Shown: positions 17,307 through 25,057 of the stretch, in pieces
How positions within the stretch are numbered: the first letter of the stretch is position 1
Layout of the letters: the number at the start of each line of letters is the position of its first letter
DNA from: Putridiphycobacter sp045107045
GTDB taxonomy: Bacteria; Bacteroidota; Bacteroidia; Flavobacteriales_D; Crocinitomicaceae
Assembly (NCBI GenBank): GCA_045107045.1
Contig: JBGCFR010000045.1
Coordinates: forward strand, 17,935 to 81,934
Reading direction: 5' to 3'
DNA length: 64,000 bases
Program-made: the position numbers and the translations under genes
Notes under the pieces: model-generated
What the model was told of the DNA's origin: nothing
What the model saw: the letters and a program-made list of their open reading frames with translations, nothing else
Database searches by the model: none

Positions 17307-18358
17307 ATAAAATTGTATTAATTGAAGATAATACTGATGTCAGAGAAAACATTCAAGAAATTCTTGAATTAGCAGACTATGAGGTTTTTACTGCCGAAAA
17401 TGGTAAGTTGGGAGTCGAATTGGTAAAAAACGAAATGCCCAATTTGATTTTATGTGATATCATGATGCCTGAATTGGATGGATATGGTGTATTATATATG
17501 GTTAATAAAAATCCGAAAACATCTGGAATTCCATTTATTTTTCTAACAGCAAAGTCTGAGCGAGAAGATTTTAGAAAAGGAATGAATATGGGAGCTGACG
17601 ATTACTTAACTAAACCATTTGATGATACCCAATTGTTAGGTGCGGTTGAACGGCGACTAGAGCGTATTAAAACCTTTTCAGCAAAGGAGGAGGGCAATGT
17701 ATTTGATAACTTTATGAGTAATGTCGGAGGTATTAAAGAATTGGAAAATTTATCTAAAACCAAACGACATAAAAAGTATGTTAAAAAGGATACAATATTC
17801 TATGAAGGTGATAGTCCTAATTTTCTGTATTTTATAAGCTCTGGTAGAGTAAAGACGCATAAAATGAATAAGGATGCCAAGGAATTGGTAACTCATTTGT
17901 ATAAAGCGGGTGATTTTTTGGGCTATAAAGCTTTAATAAAAGAAGAGGCCTATACAGAAACTGCTACAGCGCTTGAACCTACTGAATTATCATTAATTCC
18001 AAAACAAGAATTTTTGGATTTGTTATTTTCGTCTAAAGAAGTCTCTCAGAAATTTATTAAAATATTAGCAGGTTCAATTGACGAACGCCAAGTTGAGCTT
18101 TTAAATTTGGCTTATGATACAGTTCGTAAAAGGGTAGCTGACTCTTTATTAAAACTGGAGAATAAATATAGTAATGCTGAAGATGATCAACCTTTTACAA
18201 TGTCAATTTCACGTGATGATTTAGCTGCCATGGTTGGAACCGCCACAGAATCTGTAATACGAACATTATCAGAGTTTAAACAAGACGGATATATAAGCAT
18301 AAAAGGATCAAATATTACAATTTTACAACGTGATAAACTTAAAAATTTTAGATTTTAA
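17303..18358 (+). CDS. Response regulator fused to a CRP/FNR-type domain and DNA-binding HTH
   Basis: A 351-residue transcription regulator with three parts. The receiver domain (1-120) has the acidic pair E8/D9, the phosphorylation site D52 in LILCDIMMPELDG and K102-region motif LTKPF. A cyclic-nucleotide-binding-like beta-barrel follows (about 148-270). A CRP-type winged helix sits at about 283-351 with SRDDLAAMVGTATESVIRTL as the helix-turn-helix. This puts two-component phosphorylation in control of a CRP/FNR-like DNA binder. No FNR cysteine cluster is visible. The effector site shows no clear cAMP-binding motif, so phosphorylation is probably the main input. It overlaps its kinase gene by 4 bases and precedes the FKBP lipoprotein gene by 9 bases, which may be in the same operon. 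Confidence 0.9.
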   Translation: MNKIVLIEDNTDVRENIQEILELADYEVFTAENGKLGVELVKNEMPNLILCDIMMPELDGYGVLYMVNKNPKTSGIPFIFLTAKSEREDFRKGMNMGADDYLTKPFDDTQLLGAVERRLERIKTFSAKEEGNVFDNFMSNVGGIKELENLSKTKRHKKYVKKDTIFYEGDSPNFLYFISSGRVKTHKMNKDAKELVTHLYKAGDFLGYKALIKEEAYTETATALEPTELSLIPKQEFLDLLFSSKEVSQKFIKILAGSIDERQVELLNLAYDTVRKRVADSLLKLENKYSNAEDDQPFTMSISRDDLAAMVGTATESVIRTLSEFKQDGYISIKGSNITILQRDKLKNFRF

Positions 18359-18367
18359 AACAAAACA

Positions 18368-19246
18368 ATGAAAAAAACAATTTTTGCATTTGCCGTGTTA
18401 GGCTTGATGGTAAGCTGTGGCTCACCAAAGAATGAGTTAGATTATGAACCAACAAAGTATGATTCAATAGCCATAGCGTTTACTGATGAAAAAGGATGGG
18501 AAACCAATAGACTTGAAAGCGGTATTCATATTTATACCGAGAAAGAGGGAAGTGAAGAAAAACCAAAATTAACCGATTTCGTGACCATTCATTATAAAGG
18601 ATATTTAATGGATGGAACTCTGTTTGATGGTACACAGAATGATCCAGCAACTTTCCAACTTGGAGGCTTGATTCCAGGATGGCAGCAAGGCATTCCTCAG
18701 TTTGGAAAAGGAGGAAAAGGTGTATTGGTTATTCCACCAAGCTTAGCCTACGGAGAAAAGGGTATTGGCCCAATTCCACCCAATTCCATGTTGTATTTTG
18801 AAATTGAATTAGTTGATTTTTCAGCTACCCCTCCTGAACCTGCGCCTAGAGCAGATTATTCACCTCAAATTGAAGCCTATGCAAAAGAAAAAGGTTGGGA
18901 TGCAAAGCCTACAGGAAGTGGCCTGTATTTTGCTATTGAAAATGAAGGAGGTACTGAAAAACCTCAGGTTTCTCAAAATGTGACTATTTTCTATAAAGGC
19001 TATCTTTTGGATGGGACAGTATTTGATAGTACAAAAGATGGTAAACCGGCTAATTTTCCTCTGGGTAACTTAATACCTGGGTGGCAAGAGGGAATTCCTA
19101 AGTTTGGAAAAGGCGGAAAGGGTAAATTAATTATCCCACCTTATTTAGGTTATGGATCTAGAGATAGTGGACCAATTCCAGCCAATTCTGTTTTAGTATT
19201 CGATATTGAATTAGTTGATTTTGACGGTCCAATTATAGATCAGTAA
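18368..19246 (+). CDS. Lipoprotein with two FKBP-type peptidyl-prolyl isomerase domains
   Basis: A 292-residue envelope protein. The lipobox LMVSCG places the lipidated cysteine at residue 17. Two FKBP domains follow as an internal duplication: about 68-158 and 205-288. Each has the YKGYL(M/L)DGT(L/V)FD opening, the LIPGWQ(Q/E)GIP(Q/K)FGKGGKG loop with the active-site tryptophan and phenylalanine, and a Pro-Pro...YG...GPIPxNS end. Such proteins catalyse proline isomerisation during folding of exported proteins in the periplasm. The tandem arrangement suggests a chaperone with two binding sites. It begins 9 bases after the regulator gene, suggesting cotranscription. Confidence 0.9.
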   Translation: MKKTIFAFAVLGLMVSCGSPKNELDYEPTKYDSIAIAFTDEKGWETNRLESGIHIYTEKEGSEEKPKLTDFVTIHYKGYLMDGTLFDGTQNDPATFQLGGLIPGWQQGIPQFGKGGKGVLVIPPSLAYGEKGIGPIPPNSMLYFEIELVDFSATPPEPAPRADYSPQIEAYAKEKGWDAKPTGSGLYFAIENEGGTEKPQVSQNVTIFYKGYLLDGTVFDSTKDGKPANFPLGNLIPGWQEGIPKFGKGGKGKLIIPPYLGYGSRDSGPIPANSVLVFDIELVDFDGPIIDQ

Positions 19247-19476
19247 TTGACATACCGTTTTACGATTTAAGAAATCCGTTTATGAATATAGTGGCAATGG
19301 ATGCAAGTTGTATTCCAGTTGAGATAGCTCATAAATATCATTTGGTAGCTGATGATTTTAAAAATCCTAGATGGTGGAAAATTGTGACTATGACCCATGT
19401 AGAAAAACATTTGATTGATAAATTTTTAATAGCTTTGCAACAAGCAAAAACAGTGTTTAATAAGTACCCACTTTAA
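19225..19476 (+). pseudogene. Probable C-terminal remnant of a PLP-dependent decarboxylase
   Basis: The frame is open from 19225 and overlaps the last codons of the FKBP gene. Its translation includes DLRNPFMNIVAMDASC and PRWWKIVTMTHVEKHLIDKF. From memory this resembles the C-terminal end of group II PLP-dependent amino-acid decarboxylases, where a strand with a Trp/Tyr-Lys-Ile-Val-x-Met-x-His-Val segment leads into the last helix. There is no room for the catalytic domain, so this would be a leftover of a deleted gene. The alternative is a real 64-residue gene starting at 19282, which ends 11 bases before queD. The family assignment is an inference. Confidence 0.4.
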
Positions 19477-19487
19477 AAAATTATCTC

Positions 19488-19931
19488 ATGAACTTACGTG
19501 TCACCAAAATTTTTGATTTCGAAACTGCCCATGCCCTTTGGGGATATGACGGAAAATGTAAAAACATTCATGGCCATTCTTATAAATTAACGGTGTCTAT
19601 TTCAGGACCAGTAATAAATGATGAATCACACGTTAAAAATGGAATGATAATCGATTTTGGAGACTTAAAGACCGTTGTGAGATCAACAGTTGTTGAACCT
19701 TTTGACCATTGCTTATTGCTAAATGGTAATACTCCGCATAAAGATTATGCTAAAGTTGAAAACGGATTTTCTAAAATCATGCTTTGCAATTATCAACCAA
19801 CTGCAGAGAATATGTTAATAGATATGGTAGGAAGAATTTTACCTGAATTGCCAAGCCATATATCACTAAAATACGCCCGTTTGCAAGAAACTGACAATAG
19901 CTTTGTGGAGTGGTTTGCTGAGGAAAACTAA
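19488..19931 (+). CDS. queD: 6-carboxytetrahydropterin synthase / 6-pyruvoyl-tetrahydropterin synthase family (QueD)
   Basis: A 147-residue enzyme of the T-fold superfamily converting dihydroneopterin triphosphate to a tetrahydropterin in the queuosine pathway or, in some bacteria, to 6-pyruvoyltetrahydropterin. Zinc ligands H15, H28 and H30 and the catalytic C24 are visible in FETAHALWGYDGKCKNIHGHSY. The DFGDLK segment and the C-terminal LQETDNSFVEW with the catalytic glutamate complete the active site. The cysteine spacing favours QueD. No other queuosine gene is adjacent. The stop codon lies in the loop of a small hairpin that may end transcription. Confidence 0.88.
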   Translation: MNLRVTKIFDFETAHALWGYDGKCKNIHGHSYKLTVSISGPVINDESHVKNGMIIDFGDLKTVVRSTVVEPFDHCLLLNGNTPHKDYAKVENGFSKIMLCNYQPTAENMLIDMVGRILPELPSHISLKYARLQETDNSFVEWFAEEN

Positions 19932-19953
19932 GTTTTCCAGTTCTGTGTTTTTT
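19922..19953 (+). terminator. Hairpin plus delayed T-tract overlapping the queD stop
   Basis: GGAAAAC (19922-19928) and GTTTTCC (19932-19938) form a 7-bp stem whose 3-base loop is the TAA stop codon. Seven T follow at 19947-19953, separated from the stem by eight bases. The spacing is longer than in a standard intrinsic terminator, so activity is uncertain. Confidence 0.4.
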
Positions 19954-20097
19954 TGGTTATTAGTTATACATGTGGTTGATAAGTGTTTTTTAATTCATCC
20001 GAAATTGGATAATAAGGATAAGTGAAATTCCCATTCGGCTGTGCCTCTTAATTCTCTATTTTTAGCTTTTTGTCTCTCAATTCTCTCCTCTAAACCT

Positions 20098-20514
20098 TTA
20101 ATCCTTCCGATTCAATTTATCTTTAATCTTATCAATTAATTTCACCTTGGCGCCTTCAATCACTTTATCGTAACTATTGCCCAATTTGATGGTGTCATCA
20201 TTAACGTAAGGTGTTTCACTGTCTCCAAGTGTTACTTTTATACAACGCTGCCCTTCTTTACTATATGTGGCATTCTTAAATTTTGAATTATTGGGGATCT
20301 CCATTTCTACATTAAATTGTGATGAAATAATGACCTCACCATTATCCGTTAATCCAAAATCTGTTACTTCTCCAATTGTCTTTTCATCTAACATTATAAA
20401 ATCACCAACTTCAAGTCCTTTGGCATCCTTAGTTTTAAAGTGAATATTGGTAGTTTTGCTACATCCAAGTAATAGCATAACACCCATTATTGCCATAAAT
20501 ATTTTGCGAGTCAT
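20098..20514 (-). CDS. MCE (MlaD-like) domain lipoprotein
   Basis: A 138-residue protein with a lipoprotein signal (LLLGCSK, lipidated cysteine at residue 18) and one MCE domain at about residues 25-110. The domain is recognised by GLEVGDFIMLDEKTIGEVTDFG followed by the hydrophobic strand pattern of MlaD-type proteins. MCE proteins form rings that carry phospholipids between the inner and outer membranes. Here there is no membrane helix other than the lipid signal, and no permease or ATPase gene is adjacent, so it is a stand-alone member. The C-terminus is a short lysine-rich helix. A TATTTTTG element lies 17 bases upstream of the start. Confidence 0.7.
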   Translation of the reverse strand: MTRKIFMAIMGVMLLLGCSKTTNIHFKTKDAKGLEVGDFIMLDEKTIGEVTDFGLTDNGEVIISSQFNVEMEIPNNSKFKNATYSKEGQRCIKVTLGDSETPYVNDDTIKLGNSYDKVIEGAKVKLIDKIKDKLNRKD

Positions 20515-20530
20515 AATGTTTAATTTAAAT

Positions 20531-20538
20531 CAAAAATA
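20531..20538 (-). promoter_or_regulatory. Candidate -7 element TATTTTTG before the MCE lipoprotein
   Basis: Exact TAnnTTTG on the minus strand in the 63-base divergent gap between the MCE lipoprotein gene and the helicase gene. It would give a leader of about 10 bases. Confidence 0.5.
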
Positions 20539-20577
20539 GAGATAATTTCAATACCTTAGATTTTATTTGAATTTCTT

Positions 20578-23500
20578 ATGTTAACTCAAGTGCAACCCTT
20601 AAAAATTTACAATGCTTCAGCTGGTAGTGGTAAAACATATACACTAGTAAAAGAGTATTTGAAAATTGTGCTGCATACTGAAGATCCAATGAAGTTTCGC
20701 TCCGTTTTGGCCATGACTTTTACCAATAAAGCCGCCAATGAAATGAAGGAGCGAATTATTGAAACATTAATGGATTTGGCAAGGGCGCCACATTTCAAAA
20801 CCGAAACTCAAACTAATATTTTGGCCGATAAAGCCAAGGAGTTAAAAATGGTACCAAAGCTAGTTGAGTCTAGAGCAAAAGCTGTACTAAATAAAATCTT
20901 GCATAATTATAGCAGTTTTTCAGTAATGACTCTGGATAAATTCACACATAAAGTAGTGCGGACATTTGCAAAAGATTTAGGCATTTCAGTCGATTTTAAT
21001 ATTGAAATGGATATTGAAGGATTCCGAAAAAACATTACTGATTTATTAATGGATCAAATTGGGCGGAACGAAAAATTAACCCGTTTAATGAAGCGCTATG
21101 CTAATGAAAATTTGGACGAGGAAAAAACATGGAACATCAGCAAAGACATTTTCAGTTTTACCCAATTATTGTTTAAGGAAGATGCCATTGATGCTATTAA
21201 ATTATTGGAAGATTTAAAAGATGAGGATTTCATTACCATTGCCGATAATTTAAAAAAGGACAATGCCAAAATTATTTCTAAATTAGATAATATCATTGCA
21301 GAAGCTGTTAGTTTAATTGAGTCGAAGAATTTAACAACGGATGACTTTGCGAGCAAAGGGTCGAGTGTTTTGGCTTATTTAAAAAGACAACCCACTAAAA
21401 AAGGATACGAATTACCAAGTGCAACCCTTCAAAAATATCATGCTGAAGACGCCTGGTCACATAAATCCAGTCCAAACAAAGCAACTGTAGATTCTATTGC
21501 AGATTTAATTAGCCAGTACTTTAATCAAGTGTTTCTGATTATTCAAAACGATTTGCCGCAATATAAATTGAATAAAAGCATTTTACAAAACATCAATAAC
21601 CTCGCCTTATTAAAGTATTTATTGGAGCTAATTGATAAGGTAAAAGAAGAAGAAAACATATTGTTGATTTCTGATTTTTATAAAGAAATTGCGGAGATCA
21701 TTACCAAAGAAAGAGTCCCTTTTATCTATGAAAGGTTAGGGGTGCGGTATCAGCATTTTTTGCTAGATGAATTTCAAGATACGAGTGAACTGCAATGGAT
21801 TAATTTAATTCCATTAGTGCATAATTCTTTGGCACAACAGCATAAAAATTTAATTGTAGGTGATGGCAAGCAGGCTATTTACCGTTGGCGAAATGGAGAG
21901 GTAGAACAATTTACGAAATTACCAGGCCAAATTCATAATCCAGGGAATATCCCCTCATTGGAAGATGCAGAGCATATTTTTAAAGAGATGGGTGAAAAAA
22001 TTACGCTAGAGCATAATTACCGTTCGGCTCCCGAAATTGTAAATTTCAATAATTACTACTTTGGTGAATTGGCTCAACAATTAGATGAGTCACTTAATTA
22101 TATATACAACAACCATCAACAAATTCCAACTAAAACATTTAGTGGTTATGTGGAGGCTTTATTGAATAAAAAATTGGAGGATGAAGATCAAATTGAATTT
22201 GTATTGGAGTCAGTTAAAAAATCAATTGCAGCAGGCTTTCAATTAAAAGATATTTGTGTGATTGTACGAGTGAATAGTGCTGGAGCAAAAGTGGCAAGCG
22301 CATTAACTGAAGCCAATTATGCCGTTATTTCGCCTGATAGTTTATTTGTGAGTAAAGATAAAACGGTTCAGTTTTTGTATTTTTTAATGCAAGGTTTAAG
22401 TAATGAGAATGACAAGAATGCTAAAATTAAAGCCATTGAGCATTATGCCGTTTTATTAGGTAAACAACCAGCTGATTTAATCATTTCTCATCAAGAAGAG
22501 ATTGCTGGCCAAACTCTTCATGCTTATTTTAAAGCCAAAGACATTGAATTAAAAGAAGCCGCTTCCTTTCATAATTTATACGACTATGTTGAATACTTAC
22601 TAGAAGCGTTTGACTTTGATGCGACTGAAAATCCTTATTTACAGTTTTACTTAGAATCTGTGCACCAGTTCGAAACCAGTAAATCAACCAATATTCGTGA
22701 TTTTTTAAATTGGTTTAATGATAAAGGCCGAAAAAAATCAATAATCAGCCCTGAAGGAGCGAATGCCATTAAAATAATGACCATCCACAAATCAAAAGGC
22801 TTACAGTTTCCGGTAGTAATTTGCCCATTTTTTAATTGGAAGTTAGATGTGTCGAGAGAAATAGCATGGATCAAACAAAGCGACCAACCTTTGCCTGCTT
22901 ATTTTATTAAAATGAAAAAGGATTTGGTAGACTCTCCGTTAGAACCTATCTTTTTAAAAGAGCAAGCCAAGTATAATCTAGATAATTTTAATCTACTCTA
23001 TGTGGCATTCACAAGACCAGAAGTCGCCTTGTTCATTTCTGGTCATACAGATTCAGGTTTAGCCAAAACATTTATTGAGCCCATTTTCAAAAGTGCTTCA
23101 GTGATGCAAAATCCTGATGAGGGTGTTTATTGTCAAGGAAATTTAGAATTGCCAATAACAAGTAAAAAAAAGGAAGAAGACAATAGTATCAAAATTCAGT
23201 TTTTAAAACAGAAAATGAACAAACCGGAGCTGAGTTATAAAAGTGCTTTGGATTGGGATATTGAAGAATTAGATCAAAAAAGACATTTCGGAACGTTGGT
23301 ACATGATGTATTGTCGAAAATTGAAAGTCACGCTGAATTAGCTGAAACAGTCCATAAAATGCAATTAAAAAATGGCTGGTCAACCACTGAAAAAGAGGAC
23401 GTGCTAAAATACATTGATGCCCTTTTTAAAAATGAACGATTTGCCAATTACTTTATAACAGAAAGCTTTAACGAAAAGGAAATAATAAATGACAAAGGCC

Positions 23501-23694
23501 TAAAACTAATTCCAGATAAACTCATCAAAACAAGCATTGGTTTTAAAGTCATTGATTTTAAAACAGGACAAGTGTCACCAAGTCACCAAAAACAAGTTGA
23601 ATCCTATATTAAAGTGTTAAAAGACATGGGCTATTCAGATGTTAGCGGAGAGCTGTGTTATACGGAAGAGTTAGAATTTGTGGAGGTGGGTTAA
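20578..23694 (+). CDS. UvrD-family helicase-nuclease, AddA/RecB-like
   Basis: A 1,038-residue superfamily 1 helicase with a C-terminal PD-(D/E)XK nuclease, the layout of AddA and RecB, which process double-strand DNA ends for recombination. Walker A is ASAGSGKT at 13-20, the Walker B motif is LLDEFQDTSE with D397, the GDGKQAIYRWR motif III follows, and MTIHKSKGLQFPVV is at about 734. The nuclease part has GTLVHDVLSKIE (about 905-916) and PDKLIKTSIGFKVIDFKTGQ (about 980-999), which contains the D...DFK catalytic signature. An AddB-like partner normally accompanies it but is not adjacent. The gene is divergent from the MCE lipoprotein gene. Confidence 0.9.
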   Translation: MLTQVQPLKIYNASAGSGKTYTLVKEYLKIVLHTEDPMKFRSVLAMTFTNKAANEMKERIIETLMDLARAPHFKTETQTNILADKAKELKMVPKLVESRAKAVLNKILHNYSSFSVMTLDKFTHKVVRTFAKDLGISVDFNIEMDIEGFRKNITDLLMDQIGRNEKLTRLMKRYANENLDEEKTWNISKDIFSFTQLLFKEDAIDAIKLLEDLKDEDFITIADNLKKDNAKIISKLDNIIAEAVSLIESKNLTTDDFASKGSSVLAYLKRQPTKKGYELPSATLQKYHAEDAWSHKSSPNKATVDSIADLISQYFNQVFLIIQNDLPQYKLNKSILQNINNLALLKYLLELIDKVKEEENILLISDFYKEIAEIITKERVPFIYERLGVRYQHFLLDEFQDTSELQWINLIPLVHNSLAQQHKNLIVGDGKQAIYRWRNGEVEQFTKLPGQIHNPGNIPSLEDAEHIFKEMGEKITLEHNYRSAPEIVNFNNYYFGELAQQLDESLNYIYNNHQQIPTKTFSGYVEALLNKKLEDEDQIEFVLESVKKSIAAGFQLKDICVIVRVNSAGAKVASALTEANYAVISPDSLFVSKDKTVQFLYFLMQGLSNENDKNAKIKAIEHYAVLLGKQPADLIISHQEEIAGQTLHAYFKAKDIELKEAASFHNLYDYVEYLLEAFDFDATENPYLQFYLESVHQFETSKSTNIRDFLNWFNDKGRKKSIISPEGANAIKIMTIHKSKGLQFPVVICPFFNWKLDVSREIAWIKQSDQPLPAYFIKMKKDLVDSPLEPIFLKEQAKYNLDNFNLLYVAFTRPEVALFISGHTDSGLAKTFIEPIFKSASVMQNPDEGVYCQGNLELPITSKKKEEDNSIKIQFLKQKMNKPELSYKSALDWDIEELDQKRHFGTLVHDVLSKIESHAELAETVHKMQLKNGWSTTEKEDVLKYIDALFKNERFANYFITESFNEKEIINDKGLKLIPDKLIKTSIGFKVIDFKTGQVSPSHQKQVESYIKVLKDMGYSDVSGELCYTEELEFVEVG

Positions 23695-24120
23695 GTATAG
23701 ATTCTAGGCGCTAGAACCAAGAGCCAAGACTTTTCTGCTAAGAAATCATTTTGAATTTTCTTTTATTTCATTCTGCTTACACCTCACACAAATAATTGTT
23801 TTGCTAACCTGCACTGAATCCCCTTGATTGTTGTAGGGATGCAACAACATTAAAAATAAGTTTGAAAAGAATTAATGACATTCCAAATTATGTCTTCTGC
23901 TGAAAAAATTGCCCCTATTATGTCCTTCAAAAAAATAATATCCCTTTTGCAAGTTTTATCATATCTAGTTGAACTATAGCTTTTAGCAAAAAAATGAGTG
24001 TTTTCAGTATCTGAGCTCCTGTTTTTCGTATTTATCTGAAAAATAATATGTTAAAAAATTAGGGTTTATTCTATAAAATTTTAACCTTAGAGACAGTATT
24101 AATCAATAAATGAATCCGTT
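23695..24120 (+). other. 426-bp gene-free interval before the T9SS module
   Basis: No supported gene. A short inverted repeat (TTGTTG 23828-23833 with CAACAA 23842-23847) lies within it. Its first 40 bases resemble the sequence at about 33230-33260. A 29-codon frame at 23890-23979 has no supporting feature. The interval probably holds the leader and promoter of the following cluster, but no exact TAnnTTTG was found close to 24121. Confidence 0.5.
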
Positions 24121-25002
24121 ATGAAGAAATTATCACTATTTATAGGCTTTTTAGGAGCTTTTTCCATAGGTATGGCTCAAAATTATTTACCTCATACAGG
24201 CGCTGTTCTAGGGGGGCCAGTTGTATTTGGTTTGGCAGCACCTGTTTCAAACTCGTTAAATTTCCAAATTCATGGGGTTGATGATTATTGCTTTGATCTT
24301 ATAGGTGAACCTGAATTGCCCTTTGGTCCAGAGTCTGAATTAGCATGTGCTGGCTTGTCTTCTCTTTTTACAATGACCAATCCTGTTACCGGTACTAATA
24401 CTACTGATGGAATGCTTTTTAGGATGAGTGCTTTAAATTTTGTGATGCAGAACCAAGAAGGTAAGAATATTGACATTAAATCTGGAGGGTCTAAGCTGCG
24501 CTTGGATGGTGCTGGTAAAAATGCATGGTTTGGTAGCCCATCCACCTCATTGGCAGGTACACATGTAGCAGCAGTCAATGTATTTCCGAACTACAATGCA
24601 AACGGAATGTTGATTAAAACTTTAGGTTCTAGCGCTGTAGGTTTGACAGTTAAAGGTGGTTCCGACGATAATATTGCAATTCAAGTGGTTAAAGGTACTA
24701 CCGGTGCCACGAATTTTGTAGTTCAGGGAAGCGGTTTTGTATTTGCTAGAAAATACACTACTACTTTAGCAAGTATCCCTGATTACGTTTTTAAACCAGA
24801 TTATGACTTAATGCCATTATCTGATTTAAGAAATTACATTACCAAAAACCAACACTTACCAAATATTCCTTCAGCGAAAGAATACGAAGAAACAGGTGTT
24901 GATTTGGGTGAGTTAAATCGTTTGCTATTAGAAAAAGTAGAGGAATTGACTTTGTATACTTTGCAGTTAGAAGAAAGAATGAAAAAGCTAGAGGAGAAGT
25001 AG
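24121..25002 (+). CDS. Secreted tail-fibre-like protein with C-terminal coiled coil
   Basis: A 293-residue protein with a signal peptide (residues 1-19, ending GMAQ). The middle is a glycine- and asparagine-rich beta region. The C-terminal end (about 215-293) has the arrangement DYVFKPDYDLMPLSDL, LRNYITKNQHLPNIPSAKEY, VDLGELNRLLLEKVEELTLY and a final heptad helix (LQLEERMKKLEEK). I know this tail from many Bacteroidota surface proteins annotated as tail-fibre or cell-wall-anchor-like; it probably trimerises, like the end of phage fibres. There are no other phage genes nearby. It lacks a T9SS sorting domain. It lies 55 bases upstream of the first large T9SS protein and may belong to the same unit. 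Confidence 0.65.
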   Translation: MKKLSLFIGFLGAFSIGMAQNYLPHTGAVLGGPVVFGLAAPVSNSLNFQIHGVDDYCFDLIGEPELPFGPESELACAGLSSLFTMTNPVTGTNTTDGMLFRMSALNFVMQNQEGKNIDIKSGGSKLRLDGAGKNAWFGSPSTSLAGTHVAAVNVFPNYNANGMLIKTLGSSAVGLTVKGGSDDNIAIQVVKGTTGATNFVVQGSGFVFARKYTTTLASIPDYVFKPDYDLMPLSDLRNYITKNQHLPNIPSAKEYEETGVDLGELNRLLLEKVEELTLYTLQLEERMKKLEEK

Positions 25003-25057
25003 CTCAACTAATATTGTTTTTTATTAAACCCTATTTTTTATACTAAATCATTTTTTA

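Noticed and set aside
23890..23979. 29-codon open frame in the gap before the T9SS module
   Set aside because: No signal peptide, no recognisable motif and no promoter; expected by chance at this length.
24121..25002. Prophage remnant
   Set aside because: Only a fibre-like tail is present; no capsid, terminase, integrase, lysis genes or attachment repeats are nearby, and the tail is common in Bacteroidota surface proteins.
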